In this document: one piece after another, positions 8,408-17,209 of the stretch
How positions within the stretch are numbered: position 1 is the first letter of the stretch
Layout: every line of letters begins with the position of its first letter
Source of the DNA: Methylotenera_A sp031422335
GTDB lineage: Bacteria; Pseudomonadota; Gammaproteobacteria; Burkholderiales; Methylophilaceae
Length of the DNA stretch: 64,000 bases
Assembly: GCA_031422335.1 (NCBI GenBank)
Contig: JANOQW010000013.1
Coordinates: 62,001-126,000 of the forward strand
Direction of reading: 5' to 3'
Made by a program: the position numbers and the translations under genes
The notes under the pieces: model-generated
Databases searched by the model: none
The model's input: only the letters and a program-made list of their open reading frames with translations
Told to the model about the DNA's origin: nothing

Positions 8408-9730
8408 ATGAACGAAATTATAGTCTTACTTTTAGTGTCGGTGCTGTTTTTGCTGCTGTGGCTGACATGGCGCGAGTTTACTAACAGCAAAAACAGCGCA
8501 TTATTAAACCAGCTAGAAGACAAGCATCGCGCTATGTTGCTTGATTTAAATGATGGTTTAAACAAGCTGGGAGACCGCATGAATACTTCCTCGCAGACCA
8601 ATGCCGAAAATCTAAAAAATACGGTTTCACTAGAGTTAAATACTACGCGCGATGCCATGCAAGCGCTGCAATTGGCGCAAAATAGCAGCTTGGCGCAAAC
8701 CCGAGAAACCGTACTAGAAACGCTGCATAAAACCTTAAGCGAGCAAGGTAAAAGCCAACAAAGTTTAATTAATGACACCATGCTAAAAGCGACGACTACG
8801 TTGACGCAAAGCGTGGAAAGCTTGGGCAAAATTGTCGATGCGCGGCTAGAACAGATTGGTGGCAAAGTATCGGAGCGGTTAGACGAAGGTTTCAAAAAAA
8901 CCAACGAAACCTTCATTAGCGTGATGGAGCGCCTAGCCACCATTGACGAGGCACAAAAGAAGATTGATGGCCTGACCGTGAACATGGTGAGCTTGCAAGA
9001 ATTGTTGGGGGATAAAAAAAGCCGCGGTGCGTATGGCGAGGTGCAGCTTGAAGGGTTAGTGCGCAACGCACTGCCACCAGATAGCTTTAAAATGCAGCAT
9101 ACGTTTAGTAATGATACGCGGGTAGATTGCGCGCTATTTCTGCCCGAACCGACTGGTACGGTGGCGGTGGATAGCAAATTTCCGCTCGAAAATTACCACA
9201 AAATGTTTGACAGTAGCCTGCCAGAAGCCGCACAGAATATGGCTGAGAAGCAATTTAAGCTGGATATTAAAAAGCATGTCGATGATATTGCTGCCAAATA
9301 CATTATTCCGAATGTGACTAGTGACGGCGCGGTCATGTTTATCCCGGCCGAGGCAGTGTTTGCCGAGATTCATGCTTATCATCCAGAAGTGATTGATTAC
9401 GCCATGAATAAGCGCGTTTGGCTGGTTTCGCCGACGACCTTGATGGCTGTGCTGAATACGGCGCGCGCCGTGCTAAAAGATGTGGAAATGCGCAAACAAG
9501 TACACATTATTAAAGATGAGTTAGGCAAACTAAGCAAGGATTTTGAGCGTTTTGATGTGCGCATGAAAAAACTGGCGGATAATATTCGCCAAGCGCACGA
9601 TAACGCGCAAGAAGTGCATAAATCAAGCCAAAAAATCACGAATCGATTTAAACAAATTGAGCGGGTAGAATTAAGTAGCCAGCCTGCTGATTTGTTGGAT
9701 GTGATTGACGAAGAAATTGATAATAAATAA
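8408..9730 (+). CDS. rmuC: DNA recombination protein RmuC
   Basis: A 440-residue RmuC-family protein, a predicted nuclease-like factor that limits recombination at inverted repeats. Residues 1-20 form one membrane anchor and about 30-190 are a long charged coiled coil. The RmuC domain follows, with KSRGAYGEVQLEGLVRNALP near 205, the VDSKFPLENY block, and FIPAEAVFAEIHAYHPEVID. The ATG at 8408 is chosen because it directly precedes the anchor. It is transcribed away from the CHASE2 operon from a shared 68-bp gap. Length and domain order are normal. Confidence 0.95.
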   Translation: MNEIIVLLLVSVLFLLLWLTWREFTNSKNSALLNQLEDKHRAMLLDLNDGLNKLGDRMNTSSQTNAENLKNTVSLELNTTRDAMQALQLAQNSSLAQTRETVLETLHKTLSEQGKSQQSLINDTMLKATTTLTQSVESLGKIVDARLEQIGGKVSERLDEGFKKTNETFISVMERLATIDEAQKKIDGLTVNMVSLQELLGDKKSRGAYGEVQLEGLVRNALPPDSFKMQHTFSNDTRVDCALFLPEPTGTVAVDSKFPLENYHKMFDSSLPEAAQNMAEKQFKLDIKKHVDDIAAKYIIPNVTSDGAVMFIPAEAVFAEIHAYHPEVIDYAMNKRVWLVSPTTLMAVLNTARAVLKDVEMRKQVHIIKDELGKLSKDFERFDVRMKKLADNIRQAHDNAQEVHKSSQKITNRFKQIERVELSSQPADLLDVIDEEIDNK

Positions 9731-9753
9731 CATTAAATTAATTAAATAAGTAT

Positions 9754-10011
9754 ATGAATATTAATATTTTATATTTCGCACGCATTAAAGAATCAGTCAA
9801 TTATTCGTCTGAAAATTTAGATTTACCAAGCGACGTAAAAACGGTGACTGCCTTGAAAAATCACTTATCTTTGCGTGGCGAAAACTGGGCTAATTTGTTT
9901 AACGGCAAGCAAGTGGTGCGCGCTGCCATTAATCACACTTTGGTTGACGATCTGGCGGCGATTAATGCTGGCGATGAGGTCGCGTTTTTCCCACCAGTGA
10001 CTGGTGGATAG
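9754..10011 (+). CDS. moaD: Molybdopterin synthase sulfur carrier subunit MoaD
   Basis: An 85-residue ubiquitin-fold protein ending in F-F-P-P-V-T-G-G. The C-terminal diglycine is thiocarboxylated and donates sulfur to cyclic pyranopterin monophosphate in molybdopterin synthesis. The N-terminus N-I-L-Y-F-A-R-I-K-E and the V-V-R-A-A-I-N block are typical of the small subunit. It directly precedes moaE, 21 bases apart, in the usual order, so both synthase subunits come from one transcript. The start at 9754 is an ATG with an AT-rich leader and a poor ribosome-binding site. Confidence 0.95.
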   Translation: MNINILYFARIKESVNYSSENLDLPSDVKTVTALKNHLSLRGENWANLFNGKQVVRAAINHTLVDDLAAINAGDEVAFFPPVTGG

Positions 10012-10032
10012 TCGGGTGGCTAATAGCAAATA

Positions 10033-10512
10033 ATGACTGTGCGCATACAAATCGAGGATTTTGACCTAGGCCAGGAGCTAATATCCATGCGCCTTGCAGA
10101 GCATGCTAATCAAGATGTCGCAAATAATGCAAGTAATATTGGCGCATTGGTGAGCTTTGTGGGGCAAGTTCGCGACATGAATGACGGAGACAGCATCAAC
10201 ACGCTAACGCTGGAGCATTATCCTGAAATGACTGAGAAAGCGTTATTGGGAATAGAGAGTGAAGCTAAAAACCGTTGGGATATTATTGGTAGCTTGATCA
10301 TTCATCGGGTGGGAACGCTCAAACCGCTTGATCAGATCGTTTTAGTTGCGGTGACTAGCGCACACCGAGGCGAGGCATTTAAAGCCTGCGAATTTATCAT
10401 GGATTACCTTAAAACCAGTGCGCCATTTTGGAAAAAAGAAAGCACAAATCAGGGTGAGCGTTGGGTAGATGCGAAACTTAGTGACGATGCCGCAAAAGCA
10501 CGTTGGAAATAG
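10033..10512 (+). CDS. moaE: Molybdopterin synthase catalytic subunit MoaE
   Basis: A 159-residue large subunit of molybdopterin synthase that converts precursor Z to molybdopterin with the MoaD thiocarboxylate. The recognisable parts are G-A-L-V-S-F-V-G-Q-V-R-D-M-N near residue 37, LEHYPEM, IIHRVGTLKPLDQIVLVAV, and the active-site block A-H-R-G-E-A-F-K-A-C followed by APFWKKE, which supplies the conserved lysines. Length is normal. The C-terminus ends K-A-R-W-K, as in other members. It is coupled with moaD upstream; other moa genes are not in the window. Confidence 0.95.
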   Translation: MTVRIQIEDFDLGQELISMRLAEHANQDVANNASNIGALVSFVGQVRDMNDGDSINTLTLEHYPEMTEKALLGIESEAKNRWDIIGSLIIHRVGTLKPLDQIVLVAVTSAHRGEAFKACEFIMDYLKTSAPFWKKESTNQGERWVDAKLSDDAAKARWK

Positions 10513-10557
10513 CGCTGTTAAAAAACTTATAAAATACAGAAATAACTGATAAAAACT

Positions 10558-12729
10558 ATGCAAATATTAAACGCCAGCCAACTCAGCGCAGAAATTAACT
10601 TAAGCGATTTTAAGTTTGATTCAACTGAAGAATTGTTGAGCAACACCAAGCCAGATAAAGGCAGCAGCCATGCTTGGGTAGCGCAAACGCAGGCCAAAAA
10701 AGCGGCACTATTTGGTTTAAGAGTTCCGCAAGCAGGTTTTAACATATTAGTGCTGGGCGAGCAGGGCAGCGGCCGCACATCGCTGATGCAAAGCGCCATG
10801 CATGATGTAGCAAAAAATAGCACGACAGATTTGCACGATTTGGTAGCCATTTGCAATTTTGAGCAAACGCAGCAGCCAACATTAATCAAGCTGCCAGCTG
10901 GGTTTGGTCACAAATTACGTACTGAGATGGATGGTTTTGCGCGCGCGTTGATGATTGAGTTACCCAAGTTTGTGGCGGCTGGCAGTGCAGAGGCAATGAC
11001 GCAAGCTGCGCAAGCTTGGTTGACTAATGCAATCAACACGCTAGAGGTAAACTTTGCAAGCAGCAAACCAGCTTTGGGCGATTACTTTAAGTTGACCAGC
11101 CAAGAATGTTTGGCTTATTTAAGCGCTTGGCAGCAAACCAGTAATGATGCCGAAAATACTACAGAAGCCAGCGCAGAGGCTAATTTGGACGGCTTGATTA
11201 ATGAAACATTTTTTGCGCGCTTTCGCGTCAATGTTTTATTAAGTAATGAGCAAGACAAAACCAAACCAGTTATTTACGATAACGACCCAAGTCTAGTCTC
11301 TTTATTTGGCGGCCTAGACACCACAGGCGATAGCGCCACGCCCGAGTTTTTGCGCTTGCGTGCAGGCAATTTGCACAAAGCCGATGGCGGCATGTTGCTG
11401 TTACATTTGCGCGATTTGCTTAGTGATGAAAGCAATGGCGCTAGCATTATTGAAAAGCTACATCGATTTTTACGTAACGGCACCTTACAAATTGAAGATA
11501 GTGGCAGCAGCACGCAAAGCGTAAGCAATGTGCTGAGCAACACGTTAATTTCGCTGCAGATTAAGCTGGTGCTGATTGCCACGCGCGAAGATTTTTATGA
11601 TTGCTTAGACCAAAACCCCGATTTTTTTGATTACTTTCCCATCAAAGTAGAGTTTGCCGAGCGCATTTTAGCCAATGTTGAAAATTATGCGGCCATTGCA
11701 GGTTTTGTGGCGCAAAAATGTGCGCAGCACCATATTCCACACTTCAATCGAGCAGCCGTTGCCACTTTAATTGGCGCGCTACAGCGCATGGAAGAAGACC
11801 AAACCAGAATTAGCACCAACTTTGCTTTTTTAGAGCGTTTAATGCTAGAAAGTGTGGCCTTTGCAGGAAAGGTTGATCTGATTACCGCAGCGCATGTGCA
11901 AGCTTCTATACAAGAAAAATCGACTAGAAACCGCTATTTTGAAGAGCAAATTCGCGATTCGATTATTGATAACGAGCTGCTGATTCAAGTGCAGGGAGCG
12001 GTTGTAGGGCAGGTAAATGGCCTGACACATATTGAGCTGGGTGATGCCAGTTTTGGCTCGCCCATTCGCATCACCGCGCGCTGTTACCCAGGGGCTAAAG
12101 GTTTGATTAATATCGACCGCGAAGTGAACATGAGCGGGCCGAATCATGATAAAGGTATATTTATTTTACAAAACTGGCTTAGCGCCAGCTTTAGCCATTT
12201 AGCACCGCTTAGCTTAAATGCTTCACTGGTGTTTGAGCAAGAATATAACGGCGTAGAGGGCGATTCTGCAAGTTGTGCCGAGCTGTTTGCTTTGCTTTCT
12301 GCTTTGGCCGATTTGCCGATTCAGCAAGGTATTGCAGTCACTGGCGCCTTAAATCAATTTGGCGAGGTAATGCCAATTGGCGGCGTGAATGAAAAAATTG
12401 AAGGTTATTTTAGGGTGTGCCTTGCTTTAGGCTTAAATGGTAAGCAAGGCGTGATTATCCCCAAGCGTAACCAGCGCCATTTGTTGTTAGATAGTGCGGT
12501 GGTGAATGCAGTAAAAGCAGGCCAGTTTCATATTATTGCCATTGAGCATGTGTTAGAAGGTATCGAGTATTTAACAGGCACGCCAGCAGGTGCACCAAAT
12601 AAGGCTGCTGGCGATGCTGTTGCATCTGTGCAAGGTATTTCAGTAATGGCGCAAGCTGAATTGACATTAGCGGCCTATCGCAAAACTTTAGAATCTAATC
12701 AAAAATTTCAACCAAACTTAAGCCAGTAA
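10558..12729 (+). CDS. Lon-like ATP-dependent protease (AAA_32/LonB-type)
   Basis: A 723-residue protein with an N-terminal ATPase region holding Walker A GEQGSGRTS (67-75), a long insertion, the second ATPase half (GGDxDTTGDSA...KADGGMLLLHLRDLL), a helical region with NRYFEEQIRDSI, and a C-terminal Lon peptidase domain. The catalytic dyad is Ser570 in EGDSAS and Lys613 in NEKIEGYF, 43 residues apart as in Lon. The family (AAA_32 plus Lon_C) is soluble and distinct from LonA in having no LAN domain; substrates are unknown. The start is ATG at 10558 and the stop is 3 bases before the Nramp-like gene, so they are probably cotranscribed. Confidence 0.88.
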   Translation: MQILNASQLSAEINLSDFKFDSTEELLSNTKPDKGSSHAWVAQTQAKKAALFGLRVPQAGFNILVLGEQGSGRTSLMQSAMHDVAKNSTTDLHDLVAICNFEQTQQPTLIKLPAGFGHKLRTEMDGFARALMIELPKFVAAGSAEAMTQAAQAWLTNAINTLEVNFASSKPALGDYFKLTSQECLAYLSAWQQTSNDAENTTEASAEANLDGLINETFFARFRVNVLLSNEQDKTKPVIYDNDPSLVSLFGGLDTTGDSATPEFLRLRAGNLHKADGGMLLLHLRDLLSDESNGASIIEKLHRFLRNGTLQIEDSGSSTQSVSNVLSNTLISLQIKLVLIATREDFYDCLDQNPDFFDYFPIKVEFAERILANVENYAAIAGFVAQKCAQHHIPHFNRAAVATLIGALQRMEEDQTRISTNFAFLERLMLESVAFAGKVDLITAAHVQASIQEKSTRNRYFEEQIRDSIIDNELLIQVQGAVVGQVNGLTHIELGDASFGSPIRITARCYPGAKGLINIDREVNMSGPNHDKGIFILQNWLSASFSHLAPLSLNASLVFEQEYNGVEGDSASCAELFALLSALADLPIQQGIAVTGALNQFGEVMPIGGVNEKIEGYFRVCLALGLNGKQGVIIPKRNQRHLLLDSAVVNAVKAGQFHIIAIEHVLEGIEYLTGTPAGAPNKAAGDAVASVQGISVMAQAELTLAAYRKTLESNQKFQPNLSQ

Positions 12730-12732
12730 ATC

Positions 12733-14148
12733 ATGGCTTTTACACAGCTTGCCAAAAAATTATTGCCGGCAATGCCCAAATGGTGGGTGGCGCTTGGGCC
12801 AGGTGTGGTGTGGATGGCGCTAGCGCAAGGCAGCGGCGAGTTGATTTGGTGGCCCTATTTAATTGCCAAATATGGCCTCACATTTTTAGCGTTGCTGATC
12901 CCCGCATGTTTACTACAATATCCCATTAGCATTGAAATTGGCCGTTATACCTTGCTGACAGGTGAGAGCATTTTTCAGGGGTTTTTTCGGTTAAGTAAAA
13001 AATTCGGCATCTTTTTATGGATTTTGATGACGCTATCATTTTTATGGTTTGGCGCATTTGCTAGTGCTGGCGGCACGGCGTTGGCCGAGCTGACACATTT
13101 TCCAAATGGCTGGGAAACCAAACAGCAAACGCTATTTTGGGGTTACGCGACGATTATTCTGTTTGCCATCTCAGTATTTTTAAGCCGACATATTTATAAA
13201 TTCATCGAAAGCTTCATGAAAATTGTCGCGCTAGTGACCGTATTTGGTTTGCTCTGGGCATGCGCTGATAGCCAAGTATTAAGCGCCTTGCCGAGCTTTT
13301 TTGCAGAACTATTTCAAGTACCAACCGCGTTGCCTAGCAATTGGGATAATACCGATACCAGCAAATTGCTCACCGCCATTACCTTTGCTGGCTTGGGCGG
13401 GTTTTGGATTCTGTTTTACTCATACTGGTTGCGCGACAAAGGCAGTGGCATGGCGGCACACATGCCACGCATTACCGGCGTGGTTAAAACTGAGGTGGAA
13501 ACAACACAAGGCTTTTTGCCTGAAGACAATGCCGAAAATGAAGCTTTATGGGCAAGCTGGCGGCGTTTTTTAACGCTAGATATTTCGATTGGTATTATTG
13601 GAAATTTGCTCACTACACTCATGATGTGCTTGTTAGCTTGGGCGCTACTTTACCCAAAAGGCTTAATTCCGCAAGAATACGAAATTGCCGTGGTGCAAGC
13701 GCAATTTTTTGAGGTGAGTTGGGGCGCATTTGGCAAAGCGCTATTTTTGATTATAGCTGCCGCGTTTTTGGCGGATACTTGGCTGGCCACATCGGATGCC
13801 GTGAGTCGCACGCAGGCAGATATTATTCACACGCTATTCCCAAAAGCACGAAAATACGTCATGCGGCAGTGGTATTTAGCAGTATTTGCGCTACTCACCG
13901 TGATTACGGGCTTCACCATGAGCTTAGATGCACCAGGCAGCCTGATTTTACTTAGCGCACTCATAGGTTTTGCGGGCACAGTGATGTTTCCTGTCGCATT
14001 GTATCTGCTTAATCATCGATTGCTAGCGCCCGCATTACCAAGTTGGGCGAGGCCTTCAGGCTTTAGCGCGGTATTGCTGCTGCTCAGTTTTTTGGTGTAT
14101 TTAACACTGGCTACGATGTTTATCTATTTAAAGTTTTTTCATCGTTAA
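12733..14148 (+). CDS. Nramp-family divalent metal transporter, atypical
   Basis: A 471-residue membrane protein with about 11 hydrophobic segments and the Nramp-family pattern G-P-G-x-x-W near residue 22. Canonical Nramp carriers coordinate Mn/Fe with D-P-G-N in the first helix and A-x-x-M-P-H in helix 6. Here the first-helix site reads AQGSGE (31-36). The later conserved region is GLGGFWILFYSYW followed by a basic loop with AHMPRITG. Transport of something other than Mn or Fe is therefore possible; the substrate cannot be told. It starts 3 bases after the Lon-like gene. The assignment to the family is good; the assignment as a metal carrier is an inference. Confidence 0.78.
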   Translation: MAFTQLAKKLLPAMPKWWVALGPGVVWMALAQGSGELIWWPYLIAKYGLTFLALLIPACLLQYPISIEIGRYTLLTGESIFQGFFRLSKKFGIFLWILMTLSFLWFGAFASAGGTALAELTHFPNGWETKQQTLFWGYATIILFAISVFLSRHIYKFIESFMKIVALVTVFGLLWACADSQVLSALPSFFAELFQVPTALPSNWDNTDTSKLLTAITFAGLGGFWILFYSYWLRDKGSGMAAHMPRITGVVKTEVETTQGFLPEDNAENEALWASWRRFLTLDISIGIIGNLLTTLMMCLLAWALLYPKGLIPQEYEIAVVQAQFFEVSWGAFGKALFLIIAAAFLADTWLATSDAVSRTQADIIHTLFPKARKYVMRQWYLAVFALLTVITGFTMSLDAPGSLILLSALIGFAGTVMFPVALYLLNHRLLAPALPSWARPSGFSAVLLLLSFLVYLTLATMFIYLKFFHR

Positions 14149-14158
14149 AGTTACTTTC

Positions 14159-14560
14159 ATGGCTGAAGATAAAGACAAAGATAACAAGTGCAGATTAGAT
14201 AAATGGCTGTGGGCGTCGCGCTTTTTTAAAACACGTAGCTTAGCTGCAGATGCGGTAGAGGGCGGCAAAGTGCGCGTGGACGGTGACCGCGCAAAATCTG
14301 CCAAAGAAATGAAAATCGGCATGTTGGTGAATATTCGTAATAAAGATGTTGAGATTGAGTGCGAAGTAACAGGATTGTCAAATATACGTCGTGGCGCACC
14401 AGAGGCGGCTTTGCTATATACAGAAACCGTCGCTAGCAAGCAAAAACGCGAAACTGCTAAAGTGACGCGAGAAGCCGACCATGCACTACGTCCACGAGGC
14501 TTAGGGCGCCCAACTAAGCGCCAAGCGCGCGAGATTAAAAAATTTACTGGCATAGGCTAA
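14159..14560 (+). CDS. hslR: Ribosome-associated heat shock protein Hsp15 (S4 domain)
   Basis: A 133-residue RNA-binding protein. The S4 domain occupies about residues 10-75: CRLDKWLWASRFFKTRS, then A-x-x-A-V-E-G-G-K-V-R-V-D-G. A basic C-terminal tail follows, rich in Arg/Lys, with RPRGLGRPTKRQAREI near the end. Hsp15 binds free 50S subunits carrying nascent chains and helps recycle them after heat shock. The ATG at 14159 is 10 bases after the Nramp-like stop. It is the last gene before the polysaccharide operon; the hairpin AAGCTT-GTA-AAGCTT at 14575-14589 lies shortly downstream. Confidence 0.93.
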   Translation: MAEDKDKDNKCRLDKWLWASRFFKTRSLAADAVEGGKVRVDGDRAKSAKEMKIGMLVNIRNKDVEIECEVTGLSNIRRGAPEAALLYTETVASKQKRETAKVTREADHALRPRGLGRPTKRQAREIKKFTGIG

Positions 14561-14574
14561 TAATTACTTGCATT

Positions 14575-14589
14575 AAGCTTGTAAAGCTT
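14575..14589. repeat. Short hairpin after hslR
   Basis: AAGCTT (14575-14580) and AAGCTT (14584-14589) are self-complementary and can fold over a GTA loop. It is not followed by a T run, so a terminator role is only possible. Confidence 0.35.
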
Positions 14590-14598
14590 GCTAAACTG

Positions 14599-14615
14599 CG
14601 TTCAATGATTGAACG
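14599..14615. promoter_or_regulatory. 17-bp perfect palindrome, probable operator of the EPS MarR regulator
   Basis: CGTTCAATGATTGAACG is an exact inverted repeat of 8 bp around one central base. It lies 34 bases before the ATG of the MarR-type gene. A TATTAT box at 14620-14625 could be a -10 element, which would put the palindrome over the -35/spacer region. Size and symmetry fit a winged-helix dimer site; autoregulation is inferred. Confidence 0.6.
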
Positions 14616-14649
14616 GTGCTATTATTAAGCGAAAATTAATTTTAAATAC

Positions 14650-15021
14650 ATGCTCACTGACGAATATAGCTACAAAATTTTAAAAATACTTGAAGCTAAT
14701 CCAGAAATTAGCCAACGAGATTTAGCGCGCGAGCTGGATATTAGCTTGGGGCGCGTCAATTTTTGTTTAAAAGCCTTAATCCAAAAAGGCTTGCTTAAAA
14801 CCACAAACTTTAGAAACAGCCAAAATAAGCTTGCTTACATGTACTTGCTTACTCCCAGCGGCATAGAAGAAAAATCTGTTATTACTGCCCAATTTTTAAA
14901 AATAAAGATGCAAGAATATGCCGATTTAGAAGCAGAAATCGAGCAGTTGCGTCGCGAAGCTTTGCAAACCAATAAACAGCAATTAAACCTAGGCTTAACA
15001 AAGCAAGGGGTGCGGCTATGA
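14650..15021 (+). CDS. MarR family EPS-associated transcriptional regulator
   Basis: A 123-residue winged-helix regulator of the small MarR subgroup found at the head of exopolysaccharide operons. The helix-turn-helix runs from about residue 17 to 48 (ISQRDLARELDISLGRVNFC, then LKALIQKGLLK), followed by the wing and a coiled C-terminal helix rich in Glu/Gln. It is the first gene of the operon and its stop overlaps the manC start (ATGA). A 17-bp palindrome sits 34 bases upstream, so the protein probably controls this operon and itself. The ligand is unknown. Confidence 0.88.
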   Translation: MLTDEYSYKILKILEANPEISQRDLARELDISLGRVNFCLKALIQKGLLKTTNFRNSQNKLAYMYLLTPSGIEEKSVITAQFLKIKMQEYADLEAEIEQLRREALQTNKQQLNLGLTKQGVRL

Positions 15022-16439
15022 TTCAAGTACAGGTGAATCGCTACGCAATCATTCTTTGCGGTGGTTCTGGCACCCGTTTATGGCCACTATCGCGCACACT
15101 TAGGCCAAAACAATTACTAGCACTTAATGGTGAACAAACCTTGTTGCAGCAAACAGCCAGTCGTTTGCTGCAACATGTTGATACGGCTAATTTATTTACG
15201 GTTACGCACGAAGATCATAAATTTGAAGTCAAAGGCCAGTTAACTGAAATAGCACAAGATGCATTAGCAAACGTGCTGGCAGAACCCTGCGCGCGAAACA
15301 CCTTACCCGCCATTGCGTGGGCAGTGAGCAAAATTTATCAGCAAGATCCTAATGCCATTATCGGCGTATTTGCCTCAGACCATGCAATTGATAATAATCA
15401 AGCGTTTTTAGATGCTTGGCAAACAGCCGAACTGGCAGCGCAAGACGATTATTTGGTTCTGCTCGGCATTAAACCGCATGAGCCTGCGACTGGTTATGGT
15501 TATATAAAACCAAGTCAAAAACTATCATACAGTGGCGCTTTACCAGTGCATCAAGTCGCTCAGTTTGTAGAAAAACCAAATGTTGAAAAAGCCACACAGT
15601 TTGTACGCGATGGTTACTTGTGGAACAGCGGCATGTTTGTGTTTAAAGCCAGCGCATTCATGGGTATGTTGCAGCAGTTCCAGCCTGAAATGGCTAAGCA
15701 GATAAGCAGCATGACGGAAGAAAGCTTCACCGAGACCTATGCAAATTTTCCTAATTTATCTATCGACTATGGTTTAGCTGAAAAAGTGGATAAAGTGGCT
15801 GTCGTACCGGTAGATATGGCTTGGAGCGACCTCGGAAGTTGGGATTCAATTTATCAACGGCATCAAAAAGATGCTGACAACAACGTAATGCATGGCGAAG
15901 TATTTGCACAAGACACGACAAACAGTCTTTTATGGAGCCAAACCAGCCTACTAGCCACAGCAGGCTTAGATAATATTGTGGTGATTCAAACTGCTGATGC
16001 TACCTTGATTTGCAATAGAAGCCATACCGAAGAAATTAAAACCTTAGTTGCAAGGGTAAAAGCACATAAACCAGAATTGACCGAAATTCACCGAACTGTG
16101 TATCGTCCATGGGGCAGCTACACCGTGCTTGAGGAAAGTGCTAACTTTAAAATCAAGCGTATTGTGGTCAGCTCAGGTGCAAAACTCTCAATGCAAATGC
16201 ACAAGCATCGCTCTGAGCACTGGGTGGTGGTCTCAGGTGAAGCGACCGTTACAAATGGCGATATGGAGTTTACATTACAGGCCAACCAATCAACATATAT
16301 TCCCAAAACACATCGCCATCGCTTAGCCAATAATGGCGCGGAGCCACTTGCGATTATCGAAGTGCAGTGTGGTGATTATGTGGGTGAGGACGATATTATT
16401 CGGTTTGATGATACATATGGAAGAATAGTAGCCAAATGA
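15018..16439 (+). CDS. manC: Mannose-1-phosphate guanylyltransferase / mannose-6-phosphate isomerase
   Basis: A 473-residue bifunctional enzyme. The nucleotidyltransferase domain makes GDP-mannose from Man-1-P and GTP (signature GGSGTRLWPLSR at 15-26, then KQ at 31-32; EKP near 190). The C-terminal cupin domain carries the type II phosphomannose isomerase activity (YRPWGSYTVLEE, then QMHKHRSEHWVVVSG). Length is normal for the type II family. The ATG overlaps the regulator stop by 4 bases and its own stop overlaps the next start, so it sits tightly inside the operon. GDP-mannose could feed a mannosyltransferase or a GDP-deoxysugar, but no GMD or fucose synthase gene is present here. Confidence 0.96.
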   Translation: MIQVQVNRYAIILCGGSGTRLWPLSRTLRPKQLLALNGEQTLLQQTASRLLQHVDTANLFTVTHEDHKFEVKGQLTEIAQDALANVLAEPCARNTLPAIAWAVSKIYQQDPNAIIGVFASDHAIDNNQAFLDAWQTAELAAQDDYLVLLGIKPHEPATGYGYIKPSQKLSYSGALPVHQVAQFVEKPNVEKATQFVRDGYLWNSGMFVFKASAFMGMLQQFQPEMAKQISSMTEESFTETYANFPNLSIDYGLAEKVDKVAVVPVDMAWSDLGSWDSIYQRHQKDADNNVMHGEVFAQDTTNSLLWSQTSLLATAGLDNIVVIQTADATLICNRSHTEEIKTLVARVKAHKPELTEIHRTVYRPWGSYTVLEESANFKIKRIVVSSGAKLSMQMHKHRSEHWVVVSGEATVTNGDMEFTLQANQSTYIPKTHRHRLANNGAEPLAIIEVQCGDYVGEDDIIRFDDTYGRIVAK

Positions 16440-17209
16440 AAGCAGTGATTCTTGCAGGCGGTTTAGGTACGCGCATTTCAGAAGAAACGCATCTTAAACC
16501 CAAGCCAATGATTGAAATCGGTGGTAAGCCCATACTGTGGCACATCATGAAGCTCTATTCCGCACATGGCATCAACGACTTTGTTGTTTGCTGTGGGTAC
16601 AAGGGCTACATCATCAAAGAGTACTTCGCTAATTATTTTTTACATATGTCAGATGTCACGTTTGATATGGTCAATAATGAAATGCAGGTGCATCAGCGTA
16701 AGGCAGAGCCATGGCGAGTAACTTTGGTAGATACGGGTGAAGAAACACTGACAGGCGGTCGTTTAAAACGCGTGGCAGATTACGTAAAAGATGAAGAAGC
16801 TTTTTGCTTTACCTATGGTGATGGTGTTGCCGATGTGAATATAGCTTCACTCGTTGCTTTCCATCAGGCACATGGAAAATTGGCTACCGTTACTGCTGTG
16901 CAACCACCGGGTCGCTATGGCGCGCTTAATATGGATGAAAGCTCGGTTAAAGGCTTTACCGAGAAACCAAAAGGTGACGGAGGATGGATCAATGGTGGTT
17001 TTTTTGTGCTCTCGCCAGAATGTTTGAAATATATAGATGGCGATCAATCTAGTTGGGAAGGCGAGCCACTAGCAAAGTTAGCCTTAGATGACCAACTTAA
17101 GGCATTTGAGCATGCTGGCTTCTGGCAGCCGATGGATACCTTGCGTGAAAAGAATCAATTAGAAGATTTATGGCAAAGTGGGAAAGCGCCTTGGAAAGTC
17201 TGGAAATAA
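16436..17209 (+). CDS. rfbF: Glucose-1-phosphate cytidylyltransferase
   Basis: A 257-residue enzyme that forms CDP-glucose from Glc-1-P and CTP, the entry to CDP-linked deoxysugars. The signature AGGLGTRISEETHLKPKPM starts at residue 7 and the metal-binding YGDGVADVN is at 127-135. Length and ending are as in Salmonella RfbF. The ATG overlaps manC by 4 bases, and the stop overlaps the rfbG start by one base. Pairing with a CDP-glucose 4,6-dehydratase directly downstream confirms the specificity better than sequence alone. Confidence 0.96.
   Translation: MKAVILAGGLGTRISEETHLKPKPMIEIGGKPILWHIMKLYSAHGINDFVVCCGYKGYIIKEYFANYFLHMSDVTFDMVNNEMQVHQRKAEPWRVTLVDTGEETLTGGRLKRVADYVKDEEAFCFTYGDGVADVNIASLVAFHQAHGKLATVTAVQPPGRYGALNMDESSVKGFTEKPKGDGGWINGGFFVLSPECLKYIDGDQSSWEGEPLAKLALDDQLKAFEHAGFWQPMDTLREKNQLEDLWQSGKAPWKVWK

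Noticed and set aside
8368..9177. 269-residue open frame antisense to rmuC
   Set aside because: It lies opposite a clear RmuC reading frame, has no recognisable domain and a Ser/Cys-rich composition typical of antisense shadows.
14128..14553. 141-residue open frame antisense to hslR
   Set aside because: It covers the Hsp15 gene on the other strand, begins without a ribosome-binding site and shows no domain.
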